Of a stretch of DNA of 64,000 nt, positions 45,935 through 55,918 are shown in pieces. The notes under the pieces are model-generated. The model was given only the letters and a program-made list of their open reading frames with translations, made no database searches and was not told the DNA's origin. Position numbers and translations under genes: made by a program. The number at the start of each line of letters is the position of its first letter. The stretch's first letter is position 1. This stretch comes from Schistocerca nitens (Eukaryota; Arthropoda; Insecta; Orthoptera; Acrididae). Location of the stretch: positions 1,054,566,432-1,054,630,431 of the forward strand of contig NC_064614.1 of the NCBI RefSeq assembly GCF_023898315.1, written 5' to 3'.

Positions 45935-46045
45935 AACTTACTAGCAGTCGTTCACCCCGTGCACCATTCATGAATAGAACAAGGAATGGGGGGAAATTAC
46001 AAAGGTACCGGAGGTACCCTCTGCCACACAGCTAGTCTTTTTTTC
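45935..46045 (-). repeat. short dispersed repeat, minus-strand copy
   Basis: Read on the minus strand it shows tgtgtggcagagggtacc, a pyrimidine-rich run and 'ttgttctattcatgaatgg', matching the layout of 3085-3240 and 48298-48440. Confidence 0.5.
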
Positions 46046-46128
46046 TTTATTGTCATTTCATTTTCTGAAAGGAAGACACACCGTAAGCAAAAAGTAGCTA
46101 CTCTCGAGCTGTACAGCGTGTTAAATTA

Positions 46129-47496
46129 CACTCAGAAAAAAACGAGGCACCACGAAGGAATTAGGGGTGGAAACCGGGAAACGTGATGTACATGGTACAG
46201 ACAGACAAATGATTACAATTTCAGAAAAAATGGTTGATTTATTGAAGAGAAAGAGCTTCACCAATTGAGCAAGTAAATAATACATTGGTCCCATCTCTGG
46301 CCCTTATGCAATCAGTTATTCAGCTTGACACTGATTGACAGAGTTGTTGGATGTCCTCCTGAGGGGTATCGTACCATATTGGGTCCAACTGGCGCGTTAG
46401 ACTGCCAAGATCCCGAGCTGCCCATAACGCCCCATATGTTATCAATTGGGAAGATATCTGGCGACCTTGCCGGCCAAGGTACGGCTTGGCAAGAACAAAG
46501 ACAACCAGTAGAAATTCTCACCGCTGTGCGAGCAGCCGTTATCTTGCTGAAATATGATCCGAGGATGACTTGCCATGAAGGACAACATAACGGGGTGTGG
46601 AATATCGTCGCTGTACTACTGTAGTGTAAGGGCGCGGTGGGTGACAACCAAAGAGGTCCTCTAGGAAAATAAATGGCACCTCAGACAATCTCTCCTAGCT
46701 GTTGTGTCTTATGGTGGACGCTATCCTGGTTGGTATCCCCTGACTGTTCGGGTCGGCTCCAGACACGTCTTCACTGGTCTTCGGAGCTCAGTTCCAAGCG
46801 GGATTCATCACTGAACTCTACTCCAGTCGGTGACATTCCAGGCCGAAGACGTATCTGGAGACGCTGTGGACTGAGGTGGGATACCAACTATACTGCCGTC
46901 CACCATACAGCCCTACTACCTGGAGTGATGATCCAGGGTACCAATTCTTTTCATAGCAGGACCCCTTTGGTTGTCATTCGCGGCATCCTTACAGTACAGA
47001 GGTTCGCCCACGATATCCTACGCCCCGTTTTGTTGCCCTACATGGCAAGCCATCCTGGGCTTATATTTCAGCAAGGTGAAAGTTTCTACTGGTTGTTTTC
47101 ATGTCTGTCAAACCCTACCTTGGCCAGAATGGTAGCCAATGCTCCCCCCCCCCCCCCAGTTTAGAACATTTGAAGCATTATGAGAGGACCCTCCATTACC
47201 TCGGGGTTTAACAATTTAATGCTCCTATTGGACAGAATTTTGACACAATATCCCTCAGGAGGACACCCAGCAACTTTATAAATCAGTAGCTATCCCAATA
47301 AACGCTTGTATAAGGCCAAAGCTGGATGAACAGGTTATTGACTTCCTCGATTTGTGAAACTCTTTCTTTTGAACAAATCATCTAATTTTTTCTAAAATTG
47401 TAAGCATCTGTTTGTCTGTATATATACATCACATTTACCAATTTCCGTCGCATTCGGATAATTCCTTCGTGGTGCATCGTTTTGTGTCTTAGAGTG
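46129..47496. mobile_element. palindromic Tc1-like element with two 3' ends
   Basis: Outer ends are inverted (cactcagaaaaaaacgagg at 46129 and its counterpart ending agagtg at 47496), flanked by TA at 46127-46128 and 47497-47498. The inversion is not limited to the ends. The left arm, 46129 to about 46774, is a diverged reverse complement of the right arm, about 46850-47496, and both correspond to the 3' half of a Tc1-like element. About 75 bp of single-copy sequence joins them. The left arm carries transposase C-terminal sequence on the minus strand (PWPARSPD then PIDNIW near 46440-46480). The right arm carries catalytic-domain sequence on the plus strand (46850-47100). Both are broken by stops, and the right arm has a C-tract at 47145-47158 where the third catalytic block should be. 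The 5' end of the parent element is absent. Confidence 0.8.
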
Positions 47497-47498
47497 TA

Positions 47499-48297
47499 CT
47501 ACGAGACAAAAAAATAGGATGAGAAACATATAGATGATACAACTCAAAACAGATGATTTATATGTGTCGATGGCTATATTGTACCAGACCATTGATGATG
47601 ATGATGATGATCGTCCTTCTGTAGGTCAGCTCGATATGTTTGGAGGCACAGTAAACAGCTCCAGGTAGATACGGTTTTTGCGATGGGATCAAAAAGTAGA
47701 GGAAGTGAGACATGGATAGCAAATGTACACAGGGGAGGGGAGAAGTTGGGCGTCGACTAACGTAGGAAGTTGGAGAAGAGGAGTTGCAAGGTTAGGGTAA
47801 TGGAACATGATGAAAGATCCGATAAGATGCACATGGCAGGCTTGAAATGAGACAAGATTATCTATATGATATAATATGAAATGTGAGTACGTCTGGGAAG
47901 ATGGGGCGGTGACCTTTAGGTGAAATATGGAATGAACAACCAGTGTGATTTGATGAACAACAGGAGGGCGCTGGAAGGAACGGGTATTTTGGAAGACAGG
48001 TGTGACGAAACAGATAGTATATTGCATGGTGGGGATAAGATGTAGGGAATTGTTAGGATGAGGTGATGAGTCGGTTTGGCGGATGATGACAGTCGAATCA
48101 GATTTTGAAGGAGGGAATTTAGCCTTCCACACGAAGAATAGTTGATCATTGTGAGAAGACAGTTACGGCAACAGTATGCTTGTGTTAGGAATCGAGAAGG
48201 TTCTACACGGTGCCTGTAATGATAAATAAGGGCGCCATGTGGTTTTAGGTAGTCAGTGGTCAGTGAAAATCCAGAAAACACAATTCCTACATATAGT
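47499..48297. other. unrecognised sequence
   Basis: Includes a short (gat)n tract at 47594-47611. Minus-strand frames of 121-147 codons (47689-48281) are Pro/Ser/His-rich and unrecognised. Confidence 0.35.
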
Positions 48298-48440
48298 ACA
48301 TCTACATCTATACTCGGAAAGCCACCTTACCATGTGTGGCGAAGGATACTTTCGGTACTGTTGTCGGTTCCCCCTGCTCCCATTCCAGTCACAAATGGTT
48401 CGTGGGAAGAACGATTGCTGGAAAGCCTGAGTGTGAGCTC
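48298..48440 (+). repeat. short dispersed repeat, copy 2
   Basis: Begins 'acatctacatctatactcgg', then 'catgtgtggcgaaggatact', a pyrimidine-rich run and 'cacaaatggttcgtggga'. Same family as 3085-3240. Confidence 0.5.
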
Positions 48441-49354
48441 AAATTCCTTTAGTTTTAACTTGACCACTTAAGGTGGTTTGCACAGGATACACGTAAATTA
48501 TAAAAACTCGAGGTCGAAATAAATTGGCTCAATAATATGTAATGACAATTAGTTCGTCAGCAATGTTGGCAGTTTCATTTCCTTAACGTAGATATAATAG
48601 AAAGGGTGATGGACACTCATAGAACATGTGAAACAGTGTCTTGGAAACAAGCGTCAACTTGACACTGCTGCACAGATGACCGTTGTTCAACTGATTCAAA
48701 AGAGTGATTAGCAGCGGCACCTATCAGGAGGATTCGTCACTATTGCCCCTCAGCCAAAAGGAAACTAATCCTATCTATTAACAAATCTCCCTTACGGAAT
48801 TAGCTTATCGATTCGTAAAGAGTGAGGAGCTTCTCAGAAACTCCACAGTTTTATCAGAGAACATAGGTAATCGAATGATTTGAGCATATATTTGCTGCAC
48901 CAGACAGCACATATGGCGAAAGTACATCAGAGTAGTGCAGCTGAACTCTTGAGGCCCCTTCCCTTTGGAACAGTAATTTCGTCGAGTGGCGAGTGATTCA
49001 GGTTATTGACCACGGTCTAGGAAGTTGGATAGTAGCCGATCAAGCAACTTCGCCCCACACCAAAAGAAGAGGTGTGAACTCCGTTTATTAAAGTTTAGCA
49101 GTTCGTTTTCCTGTCGTTCTGTCTTCAGTCATCTGAGCATCACGTGTCGGCTACATGTGATGATACAACCGTCACGTGTGACACTAATTACATACGAAAG
49201 GAGTGGTTATGAGATGTGATGAGGTATGAAAAAGTCTCATTGTATACTCCAAGCAAATCTCCTCGACCAAGTCAGTTTCGTAACCATCTTCTCTCCTTCA
49301 TACGTTTAACCTCTTTCCAGGAAGAGCTCTGCTACAGAGCACACGCCAAGACAG
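48441..49354. other. unrecognised sequence
   Basis: No gene, element or clear repeat recognised. Confidence 0.35.
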
Positions 49355-49500
49355 TCCCCGCCGGAGGTTCTAGTCCTGCCTCGGGCATGGGATTGTGTGT
49401 TGTCCTTAGCGTAAGTTACTGTAAGTAAGTTTAATTAGTGTGTAAGCCTAGAGACCGATGACCTCAGCAGTTTGGTCCTATAGAACCTTACCGCAAGTTT
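49355..49500 (+). mobile_element. variant tRNA-derived SINE, 5'-truncated
   Basis: A B-box-like gaggttctagtcctgcctc is followed by gggcatgggattgtgtgttgtccttagcgtaag and a body with 'gtgtgtaagcctagagaccgatgacctcagcagtttggtcc'. It is related to family A but a distinct subfamily. The A-box half of the head is not clear. Confidence 0.7.
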
Positions 49501-50108
49501 CCAAAATTACCGAGGTAGTCGAAAGTTGACCACTAACGGTATCATACGGGAAGGCGAACCGTCCCACTCCACGCCCCTCCCCATTGAACTACTATAGTTT
49601 AACTTAAACTACTTGGCAGTTGACGTTGAAGGTCACAATTTGTGGCGGTATCGCCAATACATTGTCTGTAAGTAACCACCGTAGCGCCCTAGCCTCTCCC
49701 GCGAGAGAAAGTAGAACTGAAGTCTTTATCTCCTACAAAAACCATATGAAAAGCCTGAAATGTAAATAAGGTACACACGCCTGTAGTGTGTCCAGGCAAC
49801 TGAAAAATCTGTTCTTGATTTTACTTATGGCCAGAGTTATGTTGTTCTTTTTTTTTCGATTGCGAAAATACCTATCTCTGTAGTGGAACTTACCAAAATA
49901 CGTATTTCCTTACATTTGCTACGTGCAGCCTTAGGAAAATGGCATTTTTTTGTTGTTGCAAATTTTTTCAGTATATAGCTTGTAACAAGAACGAAGTTTG
50001 AACTCTCTATCTTATACAAAAATCTCCTACTAATTTCGCAATTCACAAAGTACATAACTCTACAGTGTCTCTGAACACGTCAGAAATATGATCATAAGTA
50101 GAATTAGC

Positions 50109-50300
50109 TTCAAATGGCTCTAAGCACAATGGGGCTTAATATCTAAGGTCATCAGTCCCCTAGACCTAGAACTACTGAAACCTCACTAACCAAAGGACAT
50201 CACACACATCCAGGCCCGAGGCAGGATTCGAGCCTGCGACCGTAGCAGCAGCGCGGTTCCGGACTGAAGCGCCTAGAATCGCTCGGCCACAGCGGCCGGC
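50109..50300 (-). mobile_element. tRNA-derived SINE (family A), minus strand
   Basis: Head ends at cggccggc (50293-50300), with the A box tggccgagcga and B box ggattcgagcc in reverse. Possible target duplication gtagaa at 50099 and 50301, so the duplication is less certain than for the other copies. Confidence 0.88.
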
Positions 50301-50808
50301 GTAGAAAAGGACTGGAGTGCGATAGAAGAAATGTTCGCGTCCTGGAAGGGTGTCCCTCTCGAGATCTGGCAGGAAAACTGCTTTGCACAGCAGATGTGGC
50401 AGCACACGGGGAGCTGACAATGCAAGGCTTCGATTGGTGTACTGCTGGCTGGAGTAGTACGATCCACCAGCGTCGTGCCAACTGTTTTGAATCAGAGCAC
50501 CTATAATCACCCGCCACTCCACTAACTTAGTGACCTAGTGGGACCCAGCCTTCAGCGGGCGGCAAGAATGAAATTGGACATTTTTCGTGGCAATACGCAA
50601 GACGGTACGATTTCGAGACCAAAGTGGTTCCTGTTCAGCAAAAGAAAGTCCTAGTTGTGTTTCCTTTTCCTCAATACCCCAGCGGGCTTTTCAGTTTAGC
50701 AGTGGGCGTGACGCAAAGCAGGGAGCGCCCAGTGCCCTAGAAGGCTGCCGTCGGCGAGCAGCCGGCCGACCTCGCCCATTACTGGATGAGCGGGTCGGAG
50801 AGCTGGCA

Positions 50809-51076
50809 TCAGGCGGCCGCCACGGTGTCGCTGTCTGCGTCGGCGGCGGCGGCAGCGGCGGCGACGGCCGCGCAAGCCACGGGTGACTCGTCGGAGGACG
50901 GGGGCAGCGCGGGCCCCAGCGGCGGGAGGGGCAGCTCGAGGGGCAGCGACTGGGGGCGGCGCGGTAGCGCGCGCTGCTGCTGGGCCACCACCGCCTCCAG
51001 AGCGCGCTCGCTGCGCCGCCGCAGCCGCCGCCGGCTGCCCGGGCACAGGAACATCTTCAGCTGCTCCTTCGTCACC
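50809..51076 (-). CDS. rhodopsin-like GPCR, terminal coding exon (helix 8 and C-tail)
   Basis: Candidate last coding exon of the receptor whose seventh helix is at 63007-63141. A gcgcag acceptor lies at 51077-51082. The first base completes the codon left open by the upstream exon, then 88 residues follow to a TGA at 50809-50811. The exon starts VTKEQLKMFLCPG, an amphipathic stretch ending in Cys, as expected for helix 8 with a possible palmitoylation site. It continues with an Arg-rich segment, a Pro/Leu-rich segment, and an Ala-rich acidic end. The DNA is very GC- and CpG-rich (50690-51070), unlike its surroundings. The acceptor's pyrimidine tract is poor, and a frame of similar length (50696-51097) overlaps. 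I prefer this frame because of the phase match and the helix-8 character. Receptor identity unknown. Confidence 0.55.
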
Positions 51077-51414
51077 CTGCGCAAACGCCACGCACACACT
51101 TGCGCACCGTACAGAAGCACTAGCTGACAGGCAATCTTATATCAGAGCAAAAGGAATTTCTGCCTACAGTTTGTTTTCGATGATTTATTACGTTAGCCAA
51201 CCACATCCTTAACCCGCGCCGAGAGTGCTCGGGATTTCCTACGAAAAACTACTCTGTTCAAATGCTAAGTGATACACTTACCAAGAGCGCTCCCACTGAA
51301 AGGCAGACTTGAGAAGCAAACCTCCATCCGATCTCGGCAGACGGAACTCGCAGATTGTCCCGTCAAAGAAATTAATGTATATCACTTTGGTATCAGCTTG
51401 AAGAAATCCAGAAC

Positions 51415-51815
51415 TTTCTTTCTTTCGCTGGTGCCTTGTCCCGCAGTGTCGCAGGTCGGCACGGTTAGAAACGGATTTGGCAAGGTTTGTTATAAGAGGT
51501 GGCCGGATGCCCTTCCTGCTGCCACCCTGTACCCCCCTGGGACAGATTTAGTGTACCCCAGCTCTCTGCGTCTAGTGTAATCCGTGGAATAGTGCGAATG
51601 TGGTCAGATGTCTGCGAGTCGTGTAACTGAGGCGGAACGTGGGGACCAGCCTGGTATTCACCTAGCGGGATGTGGAAAACCGCCTAAAACCACATCCAGG
51701 CTGGCCGACACACCGGCCGACGTCGGTATTCCGCCGGGCGGATTCGATCCGGGGGCCGGTGCGCCTACCCGAGTCCAGGAAGCAGCGCATTAGCGCTCTC
51801 GGCTAACCTGGTGGG
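51415..51815 (-). mobile_element. long tRNA-derived SINE (family B), full length
   Basis: The minus strand begins with a tRNA-like head (A box ttagccgagagcgc, B box ggatcgaatcc) near 51815 and ends in a (gaaa)n-type tail at 51415, seen as tttctttcttt on the plus strand. A perfect 17-bp target-site duplication, ttgaagaaatccagaac, lies at 51398-51414 and 51816-51832. At 401 bp it is twice as long as family A. It sits in the large intron of the receptor gene. Confidence 0.93.
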
Positions 51816-52018
51816 TTGAAGAAATCCAGAACATGTAACGGATATTGACTGGTTGCAAGGGTACCCACACTAACTGGCGTTTAATCTCGGAGCTATTTCT
51901 TCTTCCATCGCAACACAATTAAAGGGTCTCTTTTTCGAAATACTGTAATTGTCTCCCAATGACACGCAGAAGTTTGAAATTTCGCTCAAAGGTTCCTACA
52001 ATTTCATCTGTAAAACTA

Positions 52019-53111
52019 TCGGCACATGGAACGAGGCAGCTGATGCTGACGTGCCCGCAGACGGTATCTCCGTGCCTGTGGGCACAGGGGAAGAGCTAGT
52101 TAAGTGATTTTGCGCTCTGACCACTCCCCATCGGAGTTGGCTTTATTTGGCTAGCAAAAAGTACAGTTTCTTCACTAATACGGACGAGCTTAAAATTCCT
52201 GCATTAGCTCCTCCCTTGTCCATATACCAGTCGTGTCGTTCTGTCTGTGGTATTGATAAGTGGAAACTTAAATATTTGTGAACATGTTATAAGACAAAAA
52301 TGAAAGATACATGTCCAGGTCAGTGAGGATATCAGCTTACAGAAGTTCACCAAATCGGACAAATTCGCTGCTGACAGAGAACGCACTTGCATTTGCATAA
52401 TATTAATTACTACAGAAATTATGTCTATTAATTGTGTAACAGAGTCCCACAATCTTCCGGAAAACATGGAGATGAAGAAAAAAAATACATGCAGTAGGAC
52501 TTGAGGCCATATACCCGCCTATAATCTGTTCATTGTAACATGGCACCTCTACACACTATTCTAGGTTGTTGGTTCGTCGTAAGAAACTTTGGATTTTATC
52601 TCATAGTCTTTTATGGGATTTGATAGCTGATGTATTACTAATTTACCTTTAACTATAAAAAATTCCAGCAAGAATCTTTAATGTGCCGTTGCCTTTAAAC
52701 AGCAATAAATACGAAAATTTCTTTAAGCACCAATATGACGTTTCCCGTAGTTTCATTGCAACAAATCGTACCAATAACCATTCGTTCTCGATACAATGAA
52801 TGTGCTGGTCCTTAGAAACAACATATATTCGTGGTCGATAAGGTGTAACACAAAACCTACAGAATATGGGCGTCTGCTGAACAAGATAACTACAATATGG
52901 CTTCTTGCTTTCTGAGGACTTCGAGCTTTCTAATGTGACGTACGGAGCGTTCTTGCTTCCTACTGGTTGTGCTTTACGTGACACGTCGCTGACGTATCGC
53001 GCATCTTACATTATCTAATGAAATGGCTTCTCAATACAAAATACCAGGAAGTGACGTCACGAAACAGGTAGAGCGCCACGTCAACGTTAGCTAACTCGTC
53101 CCCTGTGCCGA
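52019..53111. mobile_element. DNA transposon-like insertion with about 40-bp inverted ends
   Basis: The left end tcggcacatggaacgag (52019 onward) matches the reverse complement of the right end (ctcgtcccctgtgccga, ending 53111), and the similarity continues imperfectly for about 40 bp. It splits the left arm of the foldback. The target duplication is not clear. One minus-strand frame of 111 codons (52649-52984) has no recognisable domain. Superfamily not assigned. Confidence 0.6.
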
Positions 53112-53944
53112 CGGCTTAACGGTACAAAAGTGTGACGCACTCCGACGTCAGCGTCGAGCTCGACATCGCTTCGAACAGCCAGGTGTCGACACACGGGAAA
53201 ATAAGGCCGGAGCTCAGAAGTTCATGTGACGTATAAGGTGAGGAAATGACGTCCCACTGGCACCGAATTTCACCACAATTCTGCCCAGCGCTACCGTGGA
53301 CCTCTTACAAAACGGGCAGGTCATCACAGCCCCTCTTTCTCACACTTAATCCCTTCTTTTGATGCCTCTGTGACAGAGCTTAGAACCGCGACACTAAGCT
53401 TTGAAATTAAGCCGATTTTTTATGGGTGGCCGAGGAAAACATTTCAGACATACCGCCGCTCAGAATTGGCACGAAAAAGCCTCAGGGGTTGGCATAACAA
53501 GGAAGTCATCTCTCGCTTTGAACCGTTGACTCCCACACATCTTACGGTCGAAAACGACATTTGCTACTGCGATGAGCAACAGGAGGACGTTCTTGACAAT
53601 CTTCGACACTGCTTACTCTCCCCGACGTTTCAACACTTCTGTGAGGACATTGTGGGGCTACATCCCCACTGAACATAATCACACCACTCTGGAGTGCAGT
53701 GGGAGCCAAATTTTAGCTTTGGTGTATAGGCTGGAACAACTAGGGACCGTTGAAACCCATTCGATGAAAGTTGAAAACAGCGTTTATGCATTTTCAGACC
53801 TCCTGTTTCACGCTCTACGTGGCGTGATCACAGTGGAGTGCGACATTGACACATCTGTGAATAACATGGCAAACGATCCCTCCAACCTCCAACAAGACTG
53901 CTCCCTCCCCTCGTTTGACAACACCCTCAGTTGCACCTGATTAC

Positions 53945-54119
53945 ATTTATAGAGAATTTTAAAACCGTGCTGTACAGAGATAACCTAGCAAATAGCTCTA
54001 GGCGCCTGCAGGCACGCAACTGACATTAGAGGGGTGTCAAGTTGTTACCTGTCTGCAGGCACCTAGGGCTGCCTTGCAGCTTTTCTTTGTAAAAGAACTT
54101 TTTAAAATTCTCTATAAAT
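53945..54119. repeat. centre hairpin of the foldback
   Basis: Arms start and end with atttatagagaattttaaaa and include cctgcaggca on one side and cctgtctgcaggca on the other. It marks the axis of the larger palindrome. Confidence 0.8.
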
Positions 54120-54193
54120 ACAGACAGGTGTTATCAAGAGTGAGGGATCCATTGCCGTATTATTCATTCATATGTCACTGACGTACCTCCACA

Positions 54194-54226
54194 TCCCCGC
54201 CCCCCCCCCCCCGCCCCCCCCCCCCT
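54194..54226 (+). repeat. poly(C) tract
   Basis: Nearly pure C over about 33 bp with two G interruptions. Difficult for sequencing, so the length may be uncertain. Confidence 0.85.
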
Positions 54227-54441
54227 TACAACATCACAGTAGGACGTGAACCAGGAGAGCGTAAATGCATAAGCACACTTTGCTGCTCTGGTTCACATGC
54301 AGATTTCGTCGAATGGTTCAGAACAGCCCCTTGTGGTTCCAACTTGCACTCCAAAGATGCGCGATTATGTCCAGTGAAAATGAGGGCTCACAATGTCCTA
54401 CCGAAGGGTTGAAACTTCTGGGATCGTAGAAGCGGCAAAAG

Positions 54442-54767
54442 CACTAAGCACTCCGTCATCAGGCCACAAGTGGCCCAGCGGGACCATTCGACCGCCGTGT
54501 CATCCTCAGTTGAGGATGCGGATAGGAGGGGCGTGTGGTCAGCACACCGCTCTCCCGATCGTTACGATGGTTTTCTTTGACCGGAGCCGCTACTATTCGG
54601 TCGAGTATCTCCTCAGTTGGAATCACGAGGCTGAGTGCACCCCGAAAAATGGTAACAGCACATGGCGGCCCGGATGGTCACCCATCCAAGTGCCGGCCAC
54701 GCCCGACAGCGCGTAACTTCGGTGATCTGACGGGAACAGGTGTAGCCACTGCGGCAAGGCCGTTGCC
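54442..54767 (-). mobile_element. 5S-rRNA-derived SINE
   Basis: On the minus strand, starting near 54740, the sequence follows the 3' two-thirds of 5S rRNA: gatcaccgaagttacgcgctgtcgggc (internal control region) then cacttggatgggtgacc. The body after that is unrelated to 5S. A 13-bp target duplication with one or two mismatches (agaagcggcaaaag 54428-54441, agaagtggcaaag 54768-54780) bounds it. This head is typical of SINE3-type elements. It interrupts the foldback's right arm. Confidence 0.88.
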
Positions 54768-55379
54768 AGAAGTGGCAAAGGTTGTCAGAAATGTCGTCCT
54801 GTTGCTCATAGCAATGCGAACACTTGTTCTCGACAGCGAAATGTATGGAAATCAATGCTCCATGGAAAGGGGTCGTTTCATTGGCGCCCTTTATGCCACT
54901 CCCTAGGTGTTTTTGTGTCGATTTTGAGCGGTGGTATATGTGAAATGTTTCCCTTGGCCACTCACATGAAAACCGTGTGATCTCAACGCTGGGTGTTACA
55001 GTTCTGACCTCCACTGCAGAGGCGTCGAAAGGAGTGTAATAAGGCGTGTGATAATCTTCCCATCATGTGACAGATCCATGGTGGCGTTGGGTAGAATTGT
55101 GGTGAAATTTGGTGCCAATATGATATCATTAACAATCTTATACGTCATAAGAATATCTGAGCTCTGGACTTTTTCCTCTTATGTGTCAACACGGTGATAT
55201 TTGAAGCGTCGTCGATCCAGAGGGTGACGTCGCAGGCCGTCACTCTTTTCTATCGTTACAGAGGAAGCATGTAGGCATCTTTGAGTGGAATTTCAAACTT
55301 CTACGTCGCAGTGAGAGACAATTACGGGGTTTTGAAAAAGCGATCCTTTAATTGTGTTGCACGGTGTATAAGGGCAGGC

Positions 55380-55900
55380 AGATGAAAATGAGACACGGAA
55401 AAAAATAAGTGAACTGTTTGTTATTTCAAAAGTAGTCGCCACAACTGTTAATACATTTATTCAAATGTGAAACAAGAGGGACAATGCCTCAATGAAAAAA
55501 TGTTCACAGTTGCCTACGGAACCACGATTGCAGCCAGTTGTGCACCTCTTCGTCCGAAGAAACTCGACGGTCACAAACGTCTTTCTTCAGGGCTCTAAAA
55601 ATATGGAAATCGCTGGGGGGTGGGGGGGGGGGAGATCGGGGCTGCGTGGAGGATATGTAAAGGCTACCATCGAAACTTCTATAGTGTAGTTGAAACAACC
55701 TCGGCAACATGTGGGCGGGTATCGTATTATTAGCGGGTAGTCGACTACGCTGCAAAAGTTTCACTGGGAAACCCATACACATCTTCTATACGGTACCGAC
55801 CTCTCCCAGTGCGATTTCCATATTTTTGGGGATCTCAAGAAAGACATTCGTCGCCGTCGATGTGCTTTGGACGAAGAGGTGTACGTACGTTCGGGTATAA
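55380..55900. pseudogene. mariner transposase C-terminus in two inverted copies
   Basis: The minus strand at about 55495-55700 and the plus strand at about 55740-55895 both encode the mariner C-terminal block: a degenerate PPYSPDL region, then DFH.F..LKKD and DEEV. The two copies are reverse complements of each other across a short centre at about 55700-55740. The left one has a G/C tract (55615-55634) in place of the conserved proline-rich block. The right copy ends where the LINE begins at 55919. No complete transposase and no clear outer repeat survive. Confidence 0.7.
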
Positions 55901-55918
55901 TCATCGTTATGGTTCACT

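Larger units (their letters stand above)
51910..55360. repeat. large foldback palindrome with nested insertions
   Basis: The left arm (51910-52018 continuing at 53112 to about 54030) is a diverged reverse complement of the right arm (about 54035-54441 continuing at 54768-55360). Landmarks are gcaacacaattaaagg at 51910 against its complement ending at 55360, 'caccacaattct(g/a)ccca' at 53271 against 55090, and an innermost hairpin at 53945-54119 opening and closing with atttatagagaatttt. Two later insertions interrupt it: the inverted-repeat element 52019-53111 in the left arm and the 5S-type SINE 54442-54767 in the right arm. Without these the arms are about 1 kb each. The open frames 53370-53672 and 54613-55014 are the same arm sequence read on opposite strands, not genes. 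Confidence 0.75.

Noticed and set aside
50696-51097. Alternative minus-strand frame over the GC-rich exon, Ala/Arg/Gly-rich
   Set aside because: Low complexity in a GC-rich region; the other frame matches the upstream exon phase and looks like helix 8.
54660-54740. Possible 5S rRNA gene on the minus strand
   Set aside because: Only part of 5S is present, it is fused to an unrelated body and it is bounded by target duplications, so it is a SINE head.
53370-55014. Two proteins of similar sequence on opposite strands (53370-53672 and 54613-55014)
   Set aside because: They are the two arms of one palindrome; stops and the SINE insertion interrupt them.
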